64,000 nucleotides of DNA, from positions 110,464,666 to 110,528,665 of the forward strand of contig CM056576.1 in assembly GCA_029721435.1 (NCBI GenBank), in the 5' to 3' direction. This DNA is from Gymnothorax reevesii. Its lineage: Eukaryota > Chordata > Actinopteri > Anguilliformes > Muraenidae. The translations under genes were made by a program, and so were the position numbers. Below the pieces are notes generated by a model that had not been told where the DNA came from, searched no databases, and worked only from the letters and a program-made list of their open reading frames with translations. Positions 1 to 10,577 of the stretch are shown here, one piece after another. Numbering within the stretch: the stretch's first letter is position 1; every line of letters starts with the position of its first letter.

Positions 1-1191
1 TGCATATCTCTGCCTGGTTCAGGTACTGGCAACTTATTGGCTTCTGTATTATCCGCTTGAGAGTAGATATTTTGAAAAATTATTTCCCCAAATGTGTATA
101 CTTAAACCAATCAATCAGGTTAACTCTTACGAATACCTTAGTGTTCACTTACACAGCAGCTTTGCCTGGAAGGTCACGAATGATGTTCTCATTTACAACA
201 GAGACTATATTCCTCCAGGCAGTAGTAGAGAGCATTGTTATGTATGAGATAACAGTCTGATATTGAAATCTTACTGCACTGTTGAAAACCAGGCTTGCTC
301 ATCTTGTATAGACTGCCATGAAGGTTATGGGAGAGAACAAACACCAGTCCCTCCAGTCAATGCACAAACTGTTTGTTCTGAGGCGAGCACAGAGCATTTT
401 TGTCTGATCCATCCCATATTCTTCCTTCCAAGTAAGAGCTGAGCCTCTGGCAGACAAACCCCAATGTAAACAGAGCCATTTGAAAAACTCATTTCTGTTT
501 AAACCCATTAAGATTTTAAATAATGCTGCTTGAGGCTGCAGGGATCGTGCAATTGTTCATGGTGTTCTTATCATAGATTGCGTAATACTGTATGTCCAAC
601 TTGTGTAGTAGGAGAAATGTCTTTGTGCAATTTGTGTTTTTTTTGTACTATATGCTGTTTTGTTTGTATGTTGTTTTGCTATTACCTCCACAATGAAGGC
701 AGCTATATGTGCACAGTATGTCCAAGACAAATTTCAGTACAGGGACAATAAAGTATGTTGTATTGAATGACATCATGCTCTTCTTTCAGTGCCTCTGTGG
801 CGTTGGTAACCATCTTGCCAATGGTTAGCGTGATACTGCGGAGACTTGTCTTACCCATGACAACACACATGGACGCGCAAAAAGAAGGGGTAGGGCCAAG
901 GGGTAAACTGGGATTCACCCTTAATTTAAGCGAATTGACATGCAGCCCTTGTCTGATCCTCGCTCGTTCCTTTGTTTTTCTGCATTTTCAAGCAACTGCA
1001 GTACCGTACCATAGCAGCCGGTCGGGGATTCACTTCAGCACTTGGATGTTTGACAGGCTGATCCGGTACATATCAGACACTAAAAATAGTCCTTAAAAAA
1101 GAATGGTTTGTTCATTTTTGCCCATCACTAGCCTGTTAACACATCCACAATCATGGAGCAAGGTACAAGCCAAGTTCACATGCAGTAGGTA
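1..1191. other. Left edge, no gene recognised
   Basis: Mostly unique A+T-rich DNA. A segment at 530-765 with GGGACAATAAAGTATGTTG near its end looks like a retroelement 3' tail. Short frames at 703-918 and 767-1096 overlap on opposite strands and resemble nothing I know. Confidence 0.4.
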
Positions 1192-1470
1192 CTAGTAAAG
1201 TATGCTTGTTGCTGCAACGTCATTCAGTATCAGTTTACTTGTGAAACCCATGGAATGCTTTATCAGATTATTTGAGTAGTCCTCCGGGCACGTGAAGTGT
1301 TCACTACACACACTGGCCTGTTGATTTTTTGGTTCAGGACGTGCACATTTCGCAAGCCACTGAATCCGTAGATGCTTCCTTTTTTTGGCAGCCGGCAACT
1401 TGTGAAATCTAGCATTTCGCGGATTTTTTCTGTCTGAAACAGCGCAGTGTTTAGCGATACAATACGGCAT
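1192..1470 (-). pseudogene. THAP zinc-finger domain fragment
   Basis: From the ATG at 1468-1470 the minus strand reads MPYCIAKHC, a basic stretch FHKLPAAKKRKH, RIQWLAKC, VCSEHF, and a terminal LILNDVAATSILY. This is the whole THAP layout: C-x4-C, the invariant Trp, C-x2-H, and a tail resembling the AVPTIF box. THAP domains bind DNA and occur in THAP proteins and in P, Kolobok and IS4EU-type transposases. The frame stays open for 62 codons upstream without resembling anything I know. It stops right after the domain, with no catalytic region and no donor that I can see, so I read it as a transposon or gene relic. Confidence 0.7.
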
Positions 1471-1659
1471 TTCACGATGAAATGATGGACAAACCAAGAA
1501 CCAAACGAACACTAGGTACAGGTAACTATATATTGTTATTCTATATGGATCAGGTACAAAGCGGAGATTACTACTGTCAATACGCACACCTGACGTCACT
1601 TCCGTTGAGATCGGTAATGTGATTGGACGAAGTGGCTGGGCCCACTTCGCAGCCAATTA

Positions 1660-2428
1660 AGACTATCAAAAATTTACTAAGTAATCAGCTTAAAACCATA
1701 CAGAACGCTATCAGATAGCACTGAAATTTTGTATGTACCTTATATGCATTATAAACTATCGATTGACATTATTTCATTTTTTAGCATGATGACAATAGTT
1801 TCCCTTTAATGGAGCACCTTTCAAACACACAATGCATGGTCCACTGAGCAAGTGTATTTAAAAGAATGAGGGGGTTTTAAACTGTCTCAACCGACTACAT
1901 AAGTAAGAACTAGAAGTTTAATTGGATAGGACATTAAATTGGTCTATAAAGGTTTTTAAGTCTGTGATTTGAGCAACATCATTGATGTGTTATGCTTGTC
2001 TGTTTTTATGAACCCATTAAACACACACACACCACTAGTGAAATCATGATCACACAGAAAATGGAATTCTGTGCTGAATACAAGGTAAGAAGCAAATAAG
2101 TAGTTCATGACATAGCCTATTTCAATCTGCCACTGAGATACCCCTGGCCATTTAATTGTGCAATTATAAGATACCAGCACATTTTCGTCTTTCTGTAAAA
2201 TATACAAAGTTCAGTCAGACGATTCTGGATTGAATTCAATTTTTTGAGCGCAAATACTTTGCATAATTGAAGCAAGTTTGACGACAGGCTCTGTCTCAAT
2301 TTATTAATTCCCTGAAAATGATCTGCCAGATTCATTTTGGGTAATGATAGCAAGACCCCCGCTGGGGATCATAGAAACAGAGCCCACAGGTGGATGCTGG
2401 GGAGATGGTGGGACTGCAAAACTTCATG
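1660..2428. other. No gene recognised
   Basis: A+T-rich unique sequence up to the minisatellite. A short CA run (2023-2032) is the only simple repeat. Confidence 0.4.
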
Positions 2429-3640
2429 GGCAGCAGCACAAGCAGAACGAGCAGAAGCAGCAGAAGCAGAACGAGCAGCAGCAGCACAAGCAGAGCGAGC
2501 AGCAGCAGCACGAGCAGAACAAGCAGCAGCAACCCAAACAGAACGAGTAGCAGCAGTACAAGCAGAACGAGCAGCAGCAGTACAAGCAGAGCGAGCAGCA
2601 GAAGCAGAACGAGCAGCAGCAGAGCGAGCAGCAGCAGCAGAGGCAGAACAAGCAGCAGCAGCAGAAACAGAGCGAACAGCAGAAGCAGAGTGAGCAGCAG
2701 CAGCAAAAGCAGAACGAGCAGCACAAGCAGAAGGAGCAGCAGCAGCACAAGCAGAATGAGCAGCAGCATCACAAGCAAAATGAGCAGCAGCAGCAGCACA
2801 AGCAGAGCGAGCAGCAGGAGCACAAGCAAAGCGAGCAGCAGTAGCAGAAGCAGAACGAGCAGCAGCACCACAAGCAGAACGAGCAGCAGCAGTAGAAGCA
2901 GAACAAGCAGGAGCAGCACAAGCAGAACGAGTAGCAGCAGCAGCACAAGCAGAACGAGCAGCAGCAGCACAAGCAGAACGAGTAGCAGCAGCACAAGCAG
3001 AACGAGTAGCAGCAGCACAAGCAGAACGAGCAGCAGCAGCACAAGCAGTACGAGCAGCAGAAGCAGAACGAGCAGCAGCAACACAAGCAGAGCGAGCAGC
3101 AGCAGCACCTGCAGAACGAGCAGCAGCAGCAGAAGCAGAACGAGCAGCAGAAGCAGAACGAGCAGCAGCAGCACAAGCAGAACGAGTAGCAGCAGCAGCA
3201 CAAGCAGTACGAGCAGCAGAAGCAGAACGAGCAGCAGCAGCACAAGCAGAACGAGTAGCAGCAGCAGCACAAGCAGAACGAGTAGCAGCAGCAGCACAAG
3301 CACAACGAGCAGCAGAAGCAGAGCGAGCAGCAGCAGCACAAGCAGAACGAGTAGCAGCAGCAGCACAAGCAGTACGAGCAGCAGAAGCAGAACGAGCAGC
3401 AGCAACACAAGCAGAGCGAGCAGCAGTATCACCTGCAGAACGAGCAGCAGCAGCAGAAGCAGAACGAGCAGCAGCAGCACAAGCAGAACGAGCAGCAGCA
3501 ACACAAGTAGAACGAGCAGCAGCAGCAGGAGCAGCAGGAGCAGCAGAAGCAAAACGAGCTGCAGCAGTACAAGCAGAACGAGCAGCAGCACAAGCAGAAC
3601 GAGCAGCAGCACAAGCAGAACGAGCAGCAGTACTGAGCAT
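2429..3640. repeat. 1.2-kb compound CAG-type minisatellite (15/18/21/24-bp units)
   Basis: The whole stretch is built from AGCAGC(AGC), ACAAGC and AGAACG blocks, giving units such as AGCAGCAGC-ACAAGC-AGAACG of 15 to 24 bp with point variants (GAGTAG, GAAGCAG, GTACGAG). Nearly all unit lengths are multiples of three, so five of six frames stay open for long distances. They read as poly-Ser/Arg/Thr on the plus strand, and as poly-Leu, poly-Cys and poly-Ala on the minus strand. That symmetry argues for a repeat rather than a gene. There is no recognisable domain, splice context or promoter. Flanks at 2330-2420 and 3650-3720 are unique sequence. Confidence 0.9.
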
Positions 3641-3875
3641 CAGTAGTAGCAGTGCAGAACGGAGCAGAATGAGCCGCAAGGAATGATCAGGTAGGCAGGG
3701 AGGTTTAAATAACCCGCCCAATTAGATGAAGAGAGCATGTGACTGATCTGGGTTTGGCGCCGCTTTGAGTTGCCTGCCTGAACTAGCTCCGCAGGCTTCA
3801 CATCATTTGTTTCCTTGTTTTTTCTCTAATGGATTCTGACCTTACGGCACCTCGAGCTAGGTTCGTCAAGTTATC

Positions 3876-4019
3876 TCAAAGTAAACTCAGATCATCTTTT
3901 TTCAGCTCCATCAGGAAACCTTCTGTGGTCCAAACATTTTCTGTTGTCAGCTTCAGTTTGGTAGATCTAAAGCTGTCCAAAAGCTCATCAATCACCTCCA
4001 GATAGCCATTTTTATTCAT
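3876..4019 (-). other. Short coding-like ORF, unassigned
   Basis: The minus strand from ATG at 4017-4019 reads MNKNGYLEVIDELLDSFRST, KLKLTTENVW and TTEGFLMELKKDDLSLL, then TGA (47 codons). The composition is protein-like (charged, helix-forming, no low complexity). I cannot assign it to a family. It is most likely a relic of a mobile element, and could be chance. Confidence 0.2.
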
Positions 4020-4835
4020 CTAATTTTCTGCTCTAGGTCCCAATCAGTGGCACTAAAAGTGGGTATGCAATCTATGTAGTGCAAAGGGGAGCGCCAAAAC
4101 AATTGGCCGCAAGTAGACGTAGATACAAGATTATGATATTAAAAAGATCATAGAATTTAAAGAATACCGGAAGATGTGCGATTGAGTGCGCAATATCACC
4201 TAAATAATAACACTGGGTGTAGGTGTTGGGGGGGGGCGCTGTTGTTGTCGTTGCATACCCCTCAAATATGGGTAGCTGCGCCCCTGGTTCCAGTGCAAAA
4301 TTGGTCTCCACATTATTGATGCCGGCAGCAGAACATTGAATTCCAGTAATGGTTTCACTGAAGGCCATTCAAAAAATTTTAAGGACTAATTGGAGCCTGG
4401 TCTGCCCATTTAAAACCAATTCACACCTTCCCACCAAAACAAGTTTTGGGCAAAATATATCAGAAAAAACCATAATTGGTTTTAAATTTACGAAACATCT
4501 CTTAACATGAAGTAGCACAAGCAGTTAACGCCTAAGTATGCAGCATATTTTTCATTAATTCAAATTATTTTGGGCTCCAGTGTTGGTCCATAAAATTACA
4601 GAGAAAAAAAGAAATAAAAAAAAGTGGCCAGAGGCTTCAAATGAGTGTGTGACAACTCATTCCTTTATTCTATTTAACTGCTTAAAAAATAACTGGTAAT
4701 TTGTTTTCATAGCCATGTTCCACTTTCCAGATGGTATTTTCTTTGGCAATCACTGAGTATCATTAATCTTTTGGTCTTTAAATCTCTATAAAATAATTGC
4801 TTGGGTGAGGTAGACTACGAACACATATCAGTCGT
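4020..4835. other. No gene recognised
   Basis: A minus frame at 4072-4368 (98 codons) has no recognisable motif. A G-run lies at 4227-4235. Otherwise unique sequence. Confidence 0.4.
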
Positions 4836-4990
4836 GCTCTAATGCTTAGGGTTGAACTTGTGGTCAGTGAGTTTAAATCCTAGTCAGCACACTGCAGTCT
4901 TACTGCCCTGAGGAATGTACTTGACCCATTCTGCTTCAGTGAAAATGGTCATATCAGAAAATGTTTTTACAAACTGAAATGGCTGCGGAT
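4836..4990 (+). repeat. tRNA-derived SINE fragment (fish type)
   Basis: The segment contains a degenerate B-box-like GAGTTTAAATCC, followed by a body with ACTGCAGTCTTACTGCCCTG and GTACTTGACCCATTCTGCTT. From general knowledge of fish repeats this matches the tRNA-related SINE body '...TTGAGCAAGGTACTTAACC..TTGCTTCAGT'. It is diverged and both ends are ragged. Confidence 0.45.
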
Positions 4991-5918
4991 GGATGCAACC
5001 TCCAGGCGAATGATGTCAATTACATACAGTTTCGTTACCAATGAATTATTAGTGAGTCATTTTTCCTCAAAGGGGAAAAGCTTGAACTTGAGACCAAACT
5101 GAAAAGGCCGCAAACCCACAGACGGCACAGCAACAAAATACATGGCATGTTTAGACTGTGTTCTGCTCCACTGCAAAAAATGAGATCCTATGAGATGTTT
5201 CCGCATAGAAATCACAGGGAGGAGGGGATACATTACAGGTCAAAAACAACTCTTTTTTTCTTTTTTTTTTTTGCAAAGCTGATATACTCAACTTAATACA
5301 AACTTTCCTTAGATACAATTAAATGCTACTGGAGGGTTTTAAAATGAGATTATTTTTCACTCTATTTTATTGAGATGATATTCAAAGTTCTCACTCGTTG
5401 ACCTTCAGGAGAGATGGGTACGTGATTATTTTCAGCTGTAACTGAAAGCATGAACTTTGACAGCAAGTAAACTGAGTGGCTGTTTTTAGTCTCTCAGGGG
5501 TATTGTTCTGGCAACAAAGCATTTAAAGATGAACTGATGTTTCAGCTAAATTGCTGTAATTAAGAATAAAACCACTGACATAAATAAAAACTAACCAAAA
5601 TTTCAGAAAAAAAATTTTACCAACGGCGTATTTATTGGGGATAAATAGTGTGACATCGTACCGCGAGTAAAATAGCACTATATATGCGATTGCGCTCTGA
5701 TATTGTTTTATTTCAGGTTTTGCTACATGCTCACATAGCTCACACAGTGACAAGCTGCTTCAAATGTATTTTGATGAGGTAAAGTGGTTGTCATTAAGCT
5801 TTTAGCCAAGCTTCTTCCTGTTAAGTAGATATGCTGCATGAGTAGGCTATGTTTCGGTTTGGTAACACTGTTTAAAGTGCCTCTGCTGCATCAGCATGTG
5901 ACCATCACTGGCTTTTTA

Positions 5919-6063
5919 TACTCTTCCAAAAAAGAAACTATACAAATATTGAATTATTGATTACACTTTCTTTTCAACATTTTCCACATTTGTCAAAACA
6001 TTTCATGTATGATAAATTGATGCTAACAACTACTGTATGTATAGTTTTTTTTTTGGAAGAGTA
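5919..6063. mobile_element. 145-bp palindromic MITE, TA target site
   Basis: The ends are perfectly inverted (TACTCTTCCAAAAAAGAAAC at the left, matching GGAAGAGTA at the right) and the element is flanked by TA on both sides (5917-5918, 6064-6065). The interior has no coding potential. A second and a third copy lie at 27639-27868. TA duplication and short size fit a Tc1/mariner-dependent MITE. Confidence 0.75.
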
Positions 6064-6935
6064 TAGTTTGCGGTATGACATTATCTACATCTCGGTTGCT
6101 TAGGAAAAGGTTATGGCCAAAAAACGACAGCGATAAACTTTACAACTGTTCCAACTGTTCAGACTTTTATTGAGTAGATAGGTTGTAGACATTGTAGCGT
6201 GATACCAGAAAACATGGCATAGACTAGGTGGGAGACTGAGTCAAGACCGGCCCACTGGGCAGTTATTTTATTAAATGTTCAAAGCAAAAAGGCGCAATAA
6301 TAGCGCAAACACTTGAGAAACTCAAGTGAAACTCAAGAAACTCAAGGTTTTGGCTCTCCCGCTGCTGTCCTAGGTGCTGAAGGTGTATTCAGGGGCAGGA
6401 ATGACGTGGTGGAGAAATGGCTGTGTTGGCTGTCTTGACGTCATCGTTGAGGGGCTTGGCCACGCCCCGCTTTGCCACAACATGATTAAACTAATATATA
6501 GTAGAAATGTCTCTTCGTCTTTAATTATGCCTTACTGCTTTGCTTTGGAATTTTAAAATGATAAATGTTTTTTTTAGGTTTACAATGGACAAAAAGAGTT
6601 GAAACTCACAGTGCTAACAACTGCAGCAGAAACTACAGGTATTTAGAATTTCAAGGGTGCGTTTAAACTGCCCATCTGCATTTGATTATTAGTGTGCTTA
6701 CAACTGTCTAACCAGCTGATGCAGTTCAGTGTGGACTTGGACACTCAAGCTAAAGAAGGTCATGTTATTATTACCAGTTGTAAATTGCTTAATTTTGTAT
6801 GATCTTGATTAAAACCTCTCTTTTTAATAGTTTACAAAACAGCCCAGGTAAGACATACTTATGGTTATGGCTGCACAAAGTAAAGTTTGGTTTTCCTCTT
6901 TTTCCACTAATTCATTGAGTTTCCGTCAAAGAGAG
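6064..6935. other. No gene recognised
   Basis: Small internal repetition of GAAACTCAAG at 6312-6347. Otherwise unique A+T-rich DNA between the MITE and the Tc1 ends. Confidence 0.4.
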
Positions 6936-6991
6936 CCGTAACCGGCTCCATGAAGTTCAGTAGTGTACAAATACTTATTGGAGCCACTGTA
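6936..6991 (-). mobile_element. Solo terminal fragment of the 7100-7834 Tc1 family
   Basis: These 56 bp match the reverse complement of 7098-7153 with one mismatch. They include the full terminal repeat ending AATACTTATTGGAGCCACTG followed by TA. No transposon interior follows on the left. With the neighbouring element this makes an inverted repeat with a spacer of about 106 bp. Confidence 0.8.
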
Positions 6992-7099
6992 AATCCTTAT
7001 TTTTTGAAGATTGGTATGAGAGGAATATATGGTTTATAGTTGACTTGATGGACACGAATGGCAATTTCTTAACTTATGAACAATTCTGTGTGAAATATA

Positions 7100-7834
7100 C
7101 AGTGGCTCCAATAAGTATTTGTACACTACTGTACTTCATGGAGCCGGTTACGGATGGCCTGGGCACAAACATGGCTTCCAGTTGCTTCCTCCACTTTGGT
7201 GGCAAGACTGGAGGCCGAGGACTGTCTCTCCCTCTGTACCAGCAGGGAGATGTACCGGTCAGTGCGCTGGCTGGTCTTCCTGGGACGTCCTTTCCTGGCT
7301 GCATTGGATATGCGTTCAGGCTGTTTGTACTTCTTGATGATGTACTGCACGGTCGTGTGGCATAACGATAGCCGAGTTCCAATTTTTCTGGTGCTTTGGC
7401 CTTCTTTATGTGGCTGAATGATTTGCTTCCGCATTCAACGGGGTATCTCGCCTGTCTTAGCCTTATATTACAGGAATACATTATGGGCATGATCAGGCCA
7501 TTTACATGTGTACAGAGGGAGTGTCCAGTATGGTCACGATTGACCAAATCAGACCAAGTGAGTCAACCATGTCCTGTAAACATCATGAGTCAATTTTAGG
7601 TGAGTATTATAAGTTTTGTGACTCACTAATGGAACTGTACATATACTTATTGGGTCAGATAATCGCCTTTCTGGCCAAATATGCCATTTTGACATTAAAT
7701 ATTTGTTTAAAACATATTGATTATCAAATATTTAAATCACTTTTACACACAATAGCAAGCATTCAGCCGATTATACAAAAGCTGTTATGTAGTCGAATTT
7801 TCAAGTAGTGTACAAATACTTATTGGAGCCACTG
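7100..7834 (-). mobile_element. Internally deleted Tc1/mariner element (735 bp)
   Basis: The left end reads CAGTGGCTCCAATAAG and the right end CTTATTGGAGCCACTG, each next to TA (7098-7099, 7835-7836). The minus-strand ORF 7126-7434 (102 codons) is only the DNA-binding part of a Tc1 transposase: MRKQIIQPHKEGQSTRKIG, a helix-turn-helix with TTVQYIIKKY, a GRPRKTSQR hinge, then VEEATGSHVCAQAIRNRLHE. The ORF runs straight into the left terminal repeat, so the catalytic DDE domain has been lost by an internal deletion. The copy is non-autonomous. The HTH frame itself is still open, so a DNA-binding peptide remains possible in principle. Confidence 0.88.
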
Positions 7835-8151
7835 TACTAGAGATTTAGGAGGACAATTATGCCTGTATATAACGAAGGCCTATAGTGCGTAGTAACTTGA
7901 ATGTCGCACGTTGCCATCACTTCAAATAAGCTTTATCAGGAGGTGTTTTCAAAATTAAACGTTGTCTTGCTGAATATTTTGACAGTGACACCCATAGCTT
8001 GCTTCTCGGTCCTGTTGTCATCCGTTAATATTAATGTAAGTGACGCTTCCAATGGGTGTTTAAAAGCTTCAGGAGTTTGATACGACGCTTCACGGCCAGT
8101 GGGTGTTGGGCTTGAGAGTAATCCACATTGTTTGGGAACCAAACAGTTGTC

Positions 8152-8273
8152 GGGGGGTATACTACGAAGCTGGCTTTGTGATTAGTTCATGTTCCAGATT
8201 TGAAGAGTTTCCTGGTTTTATTAAGTGCTGAAGTCAGGCTTAATCACAAAGCCAGCTTCATATTATATCCCCC
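8152..8273. mobile_element. Short inverted-repeat MITE
   Basis: The left arm 8152-8185 (GGGGGTATACTACGAAGC then TGGCTTTGTGATTAG) is matched by the right arm 8239-8273 (TAATCACAAAGCCAGCTTC then ATATTATATCCCCC). The loop is about 53 bp. Similar termini occur in widespread fish Harbinger-like MITEs; the class here is inferred from the arms alone. Confidence 0.65.
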
Positions 8274-8384
8274 AGGTCCCAGCAGCTCTGATGATATTGC
8301 TCTCCTAACGACATTCAATGAAGAATATCCGACCCTTCTCTGTCGTGCGAGGTCTTTTAAGCATTTTAGGGTTCCAGTCATTCA

Positions 8385-8716
8385 ATCATTTTCTATACCC
8401 GCTCATTCCTCACTAGGGTCGCGGGGCGAGCTGGAGCCTATCCCAGCTAACTATGGGCAAAGGCAGGGACCTACCCTGGACAGCTTGCCAATCCATCGCA
8501 GGGCGCACACACCATTCACTCTCATACTCATACCTTTGGGCGATTTAGTGTCTCCAATTAACCTAACATGCATGTCTTTGGACTGTACCCGGAGTACCCG
8601 GAGAAAACCCACGCGAACACAGGGAGAACATGCAAACTCCACACAGAAAGGCCCCAGGCCGGATTCGAACCCACAATCTTCTTGCTGTGAGGCAGCAATG
8701 CTAACTTCCTGGTAAA
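8385..8716 (-). repeat. Fish dispersed repeat, LINE-tail-like, copy 1
   Basis: It contains the marker strings GCGAGCTGGAGCCTATCCCAG, TTAACCTAACATGCATG and AGAACATGCAAACTCCACA, which I know as a very common fish dispersed repeat. The low-coordinate end is an ATTC-like tail, which suggests the 3' end of an L2-type LINE on the minus strand. There is a small internal duplication (CCCGGAGTACCCGGAG). Copies also lie at 12966 and 48818. Confidence 0.7.
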
Positions 8717-8837
8717 CACTTGAAATTTTGTGCTGGCTCTGCGGTATACAGTGTAAACAGGAAATGATAAATGACTGATGCCGGACAGACTCGGGTTTAG
8801 CCAATCACAAACAAGTACAATGGTCTTACCCTTTCCG

Positions 8838-9090
8838 GTTTCGTGAAATGTATTTTGTGATCTGTGAAATGTTTTTGTGTTTTCTGAAATGTATCTGTGT
8901 TCTGTGACATTTTTGTTTTGTGAAATGTATTTGCGTTTCGTGAAATGTATTTGTGTTTCGTGAAATGTATTTGTGTTCTGTGAAATTTATTTTTGTTCCG
9001 TGAAAATTATGTGTGTTCTGTGAAATGTATTTGTGTTTTGTGAAATGTTTTTGTGTTTTGTGAAATATATTTTGCGCTTTTGAAATATTT
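8838..9090. repeat. 20-bp tandem array, about 12-13 units
   Basis: The unit TGAAATGTATTTGTGTTTCG repeats with point changes and occasional 18-22-bp units. It reads open on the minus strand (TFHETQIHFTK-like repeats) simply because the unit contains no in-frame stop. I see no reason to call it a gene. Confidence 0.85.
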
Positions 9091-9289
9091 ATCATTATTG
9101 CCCTTCAGGGCCACCATATTTACCCTTTAAAATGACAAACTGTGGGATAATGCAATACGCAAAATAAAATCTATTACATGGGTTCTCAAGCATCAACAAA
9201 TATTTGAATCCCAGTGATATTTCGTACTGATCCACCATGTAATTACAGAGTAACTGAAGTTAAAGTTGTTCTAAATGTTACGTCAGTTA

Positions 9290-10577
9290 CCGTGGAATTG
9301 ACCTCCACACAAACTGTCTTGAAATCTTGAAGGTTCCAGGGCCTCTTCTATGAACTCCGATCTTCAGTTCTTCCTATATATTTTTAATTGGATTCAAGTC
9401 AGGTGATTGACTGGGCCTAGAAGCTTTATTTTCTTTCTCTGAAACTAATTGAGAGTTTCCTTGGCTGCGTATTTGGGATCATTGTCTGAAATGTCCAACC
9501 TTGTTTCATCTTCAGCATCCTGGTAGATGGCAGAAGATTCTTATCAAGAATGCCTCGGTACATTTCTCCATTCATCCTTCCTTCAGTTATATGAAGTTTG
9601 CCAGTAGTATATGCTGAAAAACAGCCCCTCACCAAGGCGTTCCCACCTCCGAACTTCACTGTTGGTAGGGTGTTTTGGGGGTGATGTGCAGTGCTGTTTG
9701 TCCTCCTAACATGGTGTGTGCCACGACATCCAAAGAGTTCAATTTTGGTCTCATCTGAGCAGACTGTATTCTCCCAGTATTTCAAAGGCTTGTCCAAATG
9801 TTGTGCAGCAAACTTTAAACAAGCTTTAACATGCCTTTTCTTTGGCAATGGAGTCTTGCGTGGTAAGCGTGCATAGAGGCCATGGCAGTTGAGTGCATCA
9901 CTCATTTTTTTCTTTGAAACAACTGTACCTGCTAATTCCAGGTCTTTCTGAACCTCTCTGAGAGTGGTTCTTGGATCTTGGACAATACTTCTGATTATTA
10001 TTTTGTCTTCTCTGTCAAAAATCTTGTAAGGAGCACCTGGTTGTGGTCGGTTTAAGGTTAAATTATGTTCTTTCCACTTCCAGATTATGGCCTCAACGGT
10101 GCTCACTGGAACATTCAGCAGTTTAGAAATACATCTGTAACCAATGCCGTCAGTATGTTTCGTAATAATAAGGTTACAACGGTCCTAAGAGAGTTCTTTG
10201 CTTTTGCCCATCATGAGATGCTTCTTGTGAGACACCTTGGTAATAAGAAACTTTTTCATAGGCCATTGGTTAGGTCTAAACCAGCTGACATTAATTTGCA
10301 TTGAGGGGGGCAGGATTGCTTTCTGAATACTGACAGATTTCAGCTGGTTTCTTGGCTTTCTGTGCCTTTTTGCACCTGCTTTTCTTCATTTGTTCAATGC
10401 TTATTCCCTGTGTCATTCCACTTTTTTACTCAAAACTTAATTTATGGACTTATTTGTTTTGATTTCTTTGCATGTGTGGATTACTTGGGTTGTATGAAAA
10501 TTTCATGTCACTAGCCTCATTTGAAATACATATACTGAGAAAAATGTTGATGAATTCAATACTTATTTTCCCCACTG
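9290..10577 (-). mobile_element. Dead Tc1-like transposon
   Basis: The right end is CTTATTTTCCCCACTG followed by TA (10578-10579). The matching left end is decayed or missing, so the 9290 limit is approximate. Reading the minus strand from about 10215: MGKSKELS, an in-frame stop, DRCNLIITKHTDGIGYRC, HTH and GAPYKIFDREDK; then RKTPLPKKRHVKACLKFAAQ, VCSDETKIELFG (first catalytic Asp) and PTVKFGGGNALVRGCFSA. The second Asp region is frameshifted after WTFQ. The final acidic motif reads DLNPIKN, so the catalytic Glu has become Lys. The transposase cannot be active. Confidence 0.88.

Noticed and set aside
2332..3721. Three very long ORFs (418-450 codons) as real low-complexity proteins
   Set aside because: All are produced by one trinucleotide-phased minisatellite and occur in nearly every frame of both strands; no domain, start context or splice evidence.
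7045..7417. Plus-strand ORFs of 72-106 codons
   Set aside because: They are opposite-strand frames of the Tc1 DNA-binding domain and its terminal repeat.
8826..9095. 89-codon ORF of TFHETQ-like repeats, or a CRISPR-like array
   Set aside because: It is a continuous 20-bp tandem array without unique spacers, in a vertebrate genome.
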